From: a virus
Virus record (IMG/VR): IMGVR_UViG_3300030106_006004
Coordinates: 1 to 24,862 of that record
DNA: 24,862 nucleotides
Direction: 5' to 3' (one strand)
How positions within the stretch are numbered: the first letter of the stretch is position 1; each line of letters starts with the position of its first letter. Under the pieces are notes generated by a model. That model was not told the DNA's origin. It saw only the letters and a program-made list of their open reading frames with translations, and ran no database searches. Positions 21,150 to 24,862 of the stretch are shown piece after piece. The position numbers were made by a program, and so were the translations under genes.

Positions 21150-23552
21150 ATGGATTTCTATGCCTCAAGACTGCCCTATCGCTCCAGCGAAGAAGAGAGA
21201 GCCTATCGCGAAGGACTGGGCGCTTTACCAGCTCAAGCCACTTGGATGGCTGGGCTTATGGCACCCAGCGCAGGACTGAGCGATTACTTTGGTTATTACC
21301 CAGAGATGCCCACTGCTGAACAACCGATACCGACTGAGTATCTACCCAGCTTTGCAGAAAACATAGAAAACAAAAGATACATGGACGCGCTCTATCAAGG
21401 TCTGGGCGTTTTGGGAGATGTCGCCTACGCCAGTACACCTGTGACTGGGATGATGGGACCCCTAGTGGGTGCAACATTGAAAGCAGGAAGTGGTATCGGT
21501 AAAGCCACCAAGGGCACCAAAGGAACAAAAGGCGGTTTGGAGTCCCTGCCAGAAAGTGCGCGTGTCGCAGATGAACTCAAAATCAAACGCGATGATCTCA
21601 TGAACCAGTACGGCAGATATGAACCTTATAGAAAAAATGTGGACTTTAAATTCGATTACAATTTAGAGACACCCACAGAAATGTATTCACCCAGCTTAGA
21701 GGCACTGATCTATAAAGCACCACCGAACTTAAAAGGAAAACAGATCTCTGAATGGTTAAAAGGGAACACCAACAAAGGCGTTAAACCCAAAGAGCTGGAG
21801 TTCTTAGACATAGATAATATCACCGAGACCTACCCAGACATCACCATACCTGAGCTCTTAAACGAGGTGCAACCAGTCAAGATTTCAAAAAGATACTATG
21901 AAGACACCGCCGATTTTCGATTCGATTACGATGTCGACACACCTACAAGAGACCCACTGGATGAATCCTATAAACTTTATGACAGCATCATAGAAGACAT
22001 CAATTATGACATTGAACAAGAAGATTTTTCTGGATTGGCAGAAGAATTTGCGGAGTATTATGAGGGCACCAGAGGCATAGATAATATAAGTACAGACCTG
22101 AATGAACCTAGTTATCCCAGAATGATAGAACAAATTAAAAAAGATCAGGCAAGTGGAAAGAGTAAAGAAACACTCGATGAAATCATTGAAGAGTTTGCAG
22201 AAAAAAGATATCTTGAATACCCTTACTATAAAATCACACCACGCAGTGTCGGTAACAACGAATTTTATATAGACAGAAATACCTTTGCCTTTGGCAACGA
22301 AGAGGTTGGTTATCAATTATTTGTAGATGGTGAAAGAGTCACAGACTTAAACAACATTGCATACAGTCAAAACGAGGCACAAATACAACTCCAAAGAGCA
22401 ATGGGTGCAGACGACCCAGATATGTACACAGGCGGTGGTACCATGTACAAACAATACATCGATGAAAACTTACCCGGTGGTTCGAATTACCAAGAAGTTG
22501 TATTCACATGGGATGATGCGCCTGATGGTGAACATAAAGTTTACATGACACATTTTGATGATGATAACCAAATAGCACACGCTTTGACCAGAGATCGAAT
22601 ATTAGAAGATGGTTCCAGCACAAAACACATCGATGAGCTCCAATCCGATCCAGCCAGAGAAGGATCTAGGCATGGTTATGTAGGCGATGAAAATTACATC
22701 AAAGCTAATGAGATCATTAATAGTAAACTCCCAGAATATGAAAAAAATATAAATGATCTTTTAGATATCTATGAGAGTCAAATAGAATTATCGTTTATTC
22801 CGTCCTCCAGAAAAGAAATAATGAAAGAAGAGTTATTGAGACTGAGAACGAAAGAAATGAATCAAATGAGAGAATTTGGAGCATACATGAGAGAATTTGG
22901 TTTTGAAGATGTAAAAACAAGTCTAAGATCCATAAGAAATGATTTACAAGATTTTGGTGACGATGGAATAGTAAACAATTTAATTGATAAGACCTCTGGG
23001 CTGGAAAGTCGTGCAGGAAGATTACGAACCGACATGTACGATCTAATCAGCAAAAATAAAAAAGCTGTTCCAAACATCCCATACAAAGACGATTACTACA
23101 AAATGGGAATCAAGAATCTACTCCTTGACGCCATCGATGAAGGCAAAGATGCAATCTCCATTTCTACTTCTGCTGTTATGAAAGCCAGATACAGCGATCA
23201 GTATGAAACTTTCTACGAAACACTCTACGACAAAAAAATCCCTTCGTTCATGAAGAAACTGGCAAACCAGTATGGCGGTAAGTTTAAGAAAGGTAGTTTA
23301 GATTTAGAAGATGTATATGGCAAAGGCATGGCTGAACTAGGAGAAAAACAGGGAACATACCTTAGATATGGCAGAGAGGGCAAAGATCCAATGATTTTTG
23401 AAAACTTAGATAAATTCGAAGCCACCATCATAGAAATCACCCCAGAAATGAAAGCCAAAATACTCGAAGAAGGCTTGCCAACATTTAAACGAGGCGGTGA
23501 AGTCAGATCTTCGCTGTACGATATTGACATTTTTGGAGCCGAGATGAGATAA
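21150..23552 (+). CDS. Polyvalent-protein-like large phage protein (800 aa)
   Basis: Several blocks match the conserved core of large phage 'polyvalent' proteins (LPD-type). YSPSLEALIYKAPPNLKG plus GVKPKELEFLDIDN lies at about residues 178-215. NYQEVVFTWDDAP, IAHALTRDRILEDG and IDELQSDPAREGSRHGYVG lie at about 447-512 and correspond to 'yrEvl.tl...aHir..dR....G...l.EiQSDwhQ.gr..GY'. A closing block (PNIPYKDDYYKMGIKNLLLD, then ISTSAVMKARYSDQ, then ITPEMKAKILEEGLPTF) runs to the C-terminus. The QSD-WHQ motif is degenerate here. An N-terminal Gly-rich stretch (about 90-115) and a repeated DFxFDYxxxTPT motif (residues 165 and 255) are visible. The biochemical role is unknown; ejection into the host is a guess. 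No good ribosome site is seen. Confidence 0.65.
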   Translation: MDFYASRLPYRSSEEERAYREGLGALPAQATWMAGLMAPSAGLSDYFGYYPEMPTAEQPIPTEYLPSFAENIENKRYMDALYQGLGVLGDVAYASTPVTGMMGPLVGATLKAGSGIGKATKGTKGTKGGLESLPESARVADELKIKRDDLMNQYGRYEPYRKNVDFKFDYNLETPTEMYSPSLEALIYKAPPNLKGKQISEWLKGNTNKGVKPKELEFLDIDNITETYPDITIPELLNEVQPVKISKRYYEDTADFRFDYDVDTPTRDPLDESYKLYDSIIEDINYDIEQEDFSGLAEEFAEYYEGTRGIDNISTDLNEPSYPRMIEQIKKDQASGKSKETLDEIIEEFAEKRYLEYPYYKITPRSVGNNEFYIDRNTFAFGNEEVGYQLFVDGERVTDLNNIAYSQNEAQIQLQRAMGADDPDMYTGGGTMYKQYIDENLPGGSNYQEVVFTWDDAPDGEHKVYMTHFDDDNQIAHALTRDRILEDGSSTKHIDELQSDPAREGSRHGYVGDENYIKANEIINSKLPEYEKNINDLLDIYESQIELSFIPSSRKEIMKEELLRLRTKEMNQMREFGAYMREFGFEDVKTSLRSIRNDLQDFGDDGIVNNLIDKTSGLESRAGRLRTDMYDLISKNKKAVPNIPYKDDYYKMGIKNLLLDAIDEGKDAISISTSAVMKARYSDQYETFYETLYDKKIPSFMKKLANQYGGKFKKGSLDLEDVYGKGMAELGEKQGTYLRYGREGKDPMIFENLDKFEATIIEITPEMKAKILEEGLPTFKRGGEVRSSLYDIDIFGAEMR

Positions 23553-23963
23553 GTGGTTGACTCAAGAAGAAAAGGTGCAGCGTTTGAACGCGAGGTAGTG
23601 AACAAGATCAACGCATTTGCAGAAGAAAACAACCTCCAGTTTTCCTGCAAGCGAAATCTCGATCAATACCAGACAAGAAATCAGTGTGACATTCCGATTC
23701 CCAACCATGCAATCGAGTGTAAGCACTACAACTCTGGTAATTGGTTGAAACCAGCTTGGTGGAAACAAGTGTGCGAAGCCAGCAACGGATCGATCCCAGT
23801 TTTGATCTTCAAATTCAATCGAGTACCGCCCAGAGTTTGCGTTCCTTTGTATGCAATCAACCTAGAAATGGAACGCACGAATGATATAACTGCCGTCCTG
23901 CCAATGGATGACTGGTTATACCTCCTAAAAACAAATTGGACCCAATACGAGACAATGAAATGA
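23553..23963 (+). CDS. Holliday-junction-resolvase-like PD-(D/E)XK nuclease
   Basis: The 136-aa protein has the Hjc-like nuclease core: SRRKGAAFEREVVNKIN with E12/E14, SCKRNLDQYQTRNQCDIP with D46, and HAIECKHYN with E55-x-K57. A helix with PAWWKQVCEA follows, as in small archaeal and phage resolvases. It should cut branched DNA to resolve recombination intermediates before packaging; the substrate is inferred. The GTG start follows the preceding stop with no gap, and an ATGA overlap joins it to the oxygenase gene. It complements the exonuclease and ssDNA-binding protein elsewhere in the window. Confidence 0.8.
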   Translation: MVDSRRKGAAFEREVVNKINAFAEENNLQFSCKRNLDQYQTRNQCDIPIPNHAIECKHYNSGNWLKPAWWKQVCEASNGSIPVLIFKFNRVPPRVCVPLYAINLEMERTNDITAVLPMDDWLYLLKTNWTQYETMK

Positions 23964-24514
23964 ACCAAAAAACCCCAAAACACGGCATCACAGGTGGCTT
24001 TTGCATCGAAAAAAACGAAGTTGTGAGGTATTTAGACCACATCAAAGGCAAAAAAGGTGTGAAAGGCGAGATTTACAGCGATAAAACCACGAAAAAGGAC
24101 GAAAAGTACCGCGATGTGATGATTTACCGCCTCGATCAGAGCGATATTGAGCTCTATGAGCCGATTCAGACCATCGCAAACAAGGTCAATCGCTATTTCA
24201 ACTACCAGTTGGATGGAATCGAGCAAGCACAGGTCATGAAATACCAATCTCCGTCCAATGGCTACGACTGGCACATGGATCTGGGAGCAGAGGGCGTGTC
24301 TCTGACCAGAAAAATAGGTGTATCGGTTTTGCTCAACGAAGATTACAAAGGCGGTGAACTTTTTTTTAGAGGTGGCAACAGCGAAGAGTCAATCAAACCC
24401 AAAACTGGTGAGGTGGTGGCTTTCTCTTCATTCGTTCATCACAAAGTCAACCCTGTGACGAAAGGAAAAAGATTGGTGCTGGTATTCTGGCTTACTGGTC
24501 CTTGTTTTCGTTAA
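23960..24514 (+). CDS. 2OG-Fe(II) oxygenase, PKHD-type (184 aa)
   Basis: The start is the ATG at 23960, overlapping the previous stop (ATGA); an in-frame TTG at 23936 is less likely. The product shows the prolyl-4-hydroxylase-like fold: VMKYQSPSNGYDWHMDLG with H105-x-D107, IGVSVLLNEDYKGGELFF (about 118-135), KPKTGEVVAFSSFVHHKV with H161, and R171 ten residues on. All three metal ligands and the 2-oxoglutarate arginine are present. Relatives are common in cyanophages and other marine phages; the substrate is unknown and could be a host or virion protein. Its TAA shares the four bases TTAA with the stop of the opposing gene. Confidence 0.85.
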   Translation: MNQKTPKHGITGGFCIEKNEVVRYLDHIKGKKGVKGEIYSDKTTKKDEKYRDVMIYRLDQSDIELYEPIQTIANKVNRYFNYQLDGIEQAQVMKYQSPSNGYDWHMDLGAEGVSLTRKIGVSVLLNEDYKGGELFFRGGNSEESIKPKTGEVVAFSSFVHHKVNPVTKGKRLVLVFWLTGPCFR

Positions 24515-24651
24515 GACCAATACTTCATGGCATGAAACAGTCTGCTCGACTCATGCTTGGGCAACCTCTTTTTGAGCTCAACCAGCGTCATCGAATCATC
24601 GTAGCTGTATTTTGCTTTCAAAGTATTCCAGTATCGTTTCCATTCTTTCAT
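24511..24651 (-). CDS. 46-aa basic hypothetical protein
   Basis: A short minus-strand gene. AGGTGAG precedes the ATG at 24651, and the product starts MKEWKRYWNTLKAKYSYDDS and ends SSRLFHAMKYWS. It is basic, W- and K-rich and helical, with no known domain. It converges on the oxygenase gene, the two stops sharing TTAA (24511-24514). It lies eight bases after the stop of the minus-strand gene that runs off the right edge, so they are likely one operon. Confidence 0.6.
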   Translation of the reverse strand: MKEWKRYWNTLKAKYSYDDSMTLVELKKRLPKHESSRLFHAMKYWS

Positions 24652-24659
24652 AACTCACC

Positions 24660-24862
24660 TCAAAGATTAACAAGTTTCATACCATACTCATTGACTCCTT
24701 TAGAAACAATTAAGCCATCTTTTTTGATGAGCTGATTTATTCTAAAAGGTCTATAGTCAACATGATGATGAACTCTATTCCATTTATCAGAAAGAAAAGC
24801 AACATCTGGGTGCATATCTACCAACATTTTGCTCTTCAAGTATGTACCATCTTTTTCATAAA
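24660..24862 (-). CDS. Partial minus-strand gene (C-terminal 67 residues)
   Basis: An open frame runs from the right edge to a TGA at 24660. The visible end includes YEKDGTYLKSKMLVDMHPDV, then FLSDKWNRVHHHVDYRPFRI and a KKDGLIVSKGVNEYG segment before the terminal MKLVNL. A helix followed by a DGLIVSKG turn and strand could be a winged-helix-like end, but that is weak. The N-terminus is outside the window, so the family cannot be judged. It is followed at once by the 46-aa gene. Confidence 0.55.
   Translation of the reverse strand, partial: YEKDGTYLKSKMLVDMHPDVAFLSDKWNRVHHHVDYRPFRINQLIKKDGLIVSKGVNEYGMKLVNL

Noticed and set aside
24502-24735. Plus-strand 77-codon frame at the right end
   Set aside because: It is antisense to two minus-strand genes whose ribosome site and tight spacing make a better case.
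1-24862. Prophage interpretation
   Set aside because: No bacterial flanking genes, integrase or repeat ends are seen. A lytic or at least free phage genome fits better, though the window alone cannot exclude a prophage.

Overview
This window looks like part of a tailed double-stranded DNA phage, most likely a short-tailed (podovirus-like) phage of a marine bacterium, probably uncultivated. The grounds are a block of virion genes with glycine-zipper ejection-type proteins, a phage replication and recombination set, a small terminase subunit, very tight gene packing, and gene styles I know from marine phages (DUF3310, a SDDIPAMLSDGEF-type motif, a stand-alone zinc ribbon). The host cannot be named from the sequence. 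No DNA polymerase, large terminase, portal, major capsid, integrase or lysis gene is visible, so the window is only part of the genome.

Layout. (1) Positions 1-11420, + strand: virion genes. A partial gene is followed by two small ones, a 633-aa tail protein, a 102-aa protein and four large internal or ejection-type proteins (864, 450, 489 and 822 aa). Most are joined by TAATG or ATGA overlaps. (2) 11388-11845, - strand: two small genes, one ribbon-helix-helix-like; their 3' end overlaps the last virion gene. (3) 12055-14511, + strand: a good sigma70-type promoter, a 39-aa membrane peptide, four small accessory genes (one DUF2958) and a 2-oxoglutarate/Fe(II) oxygenase whose start lies in a perfect inverted repeat. 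(4) 14503-16327, - strand: a predicted ssDNA-binding protein, DUF3310 and a RecE/lambda-exonuclease-like PD-(D/E)XK nuclease. (5) 16419-19960, + strand: a Toprim plus VirE-type primase-helicase, a zinc ribbon, a small acidic protein, a dyad-rich noncoding stretch (18922-19290), a small gene and the small terminase. (6) 20322-20886, - strand: a second ribbon-helix-helix-like gene and a 114-aa gene ending at a strong terminator. (7) 21150-24514, + strand: an 800-aa polyvalent-protein-like product, a Holliday-junction-resolvase-like nuclease and a second oxygenase. (8) 24511-24862, - strand: a 46-aa gene and a partial gene.

How it fits together (inference). The ssDNA-binding protein, exonuclease, resolvase-like nuclease and primase-helicase make a replication and recombination kit, with the ssDNA-binding and primase-helicase genes fired from one divergent promoter region. 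The virion block builds the tail and the proteins sent into the host with the DNA. The two ribbon-helix-helix-like proteins are candidate switches acting on the AT-rich divergent regions. The least explained parts are the 800-aa protein, the dyad-rich region at 18922-19290, the repeat cluster beside the small terminase, and the dyad over the oxygenase start.
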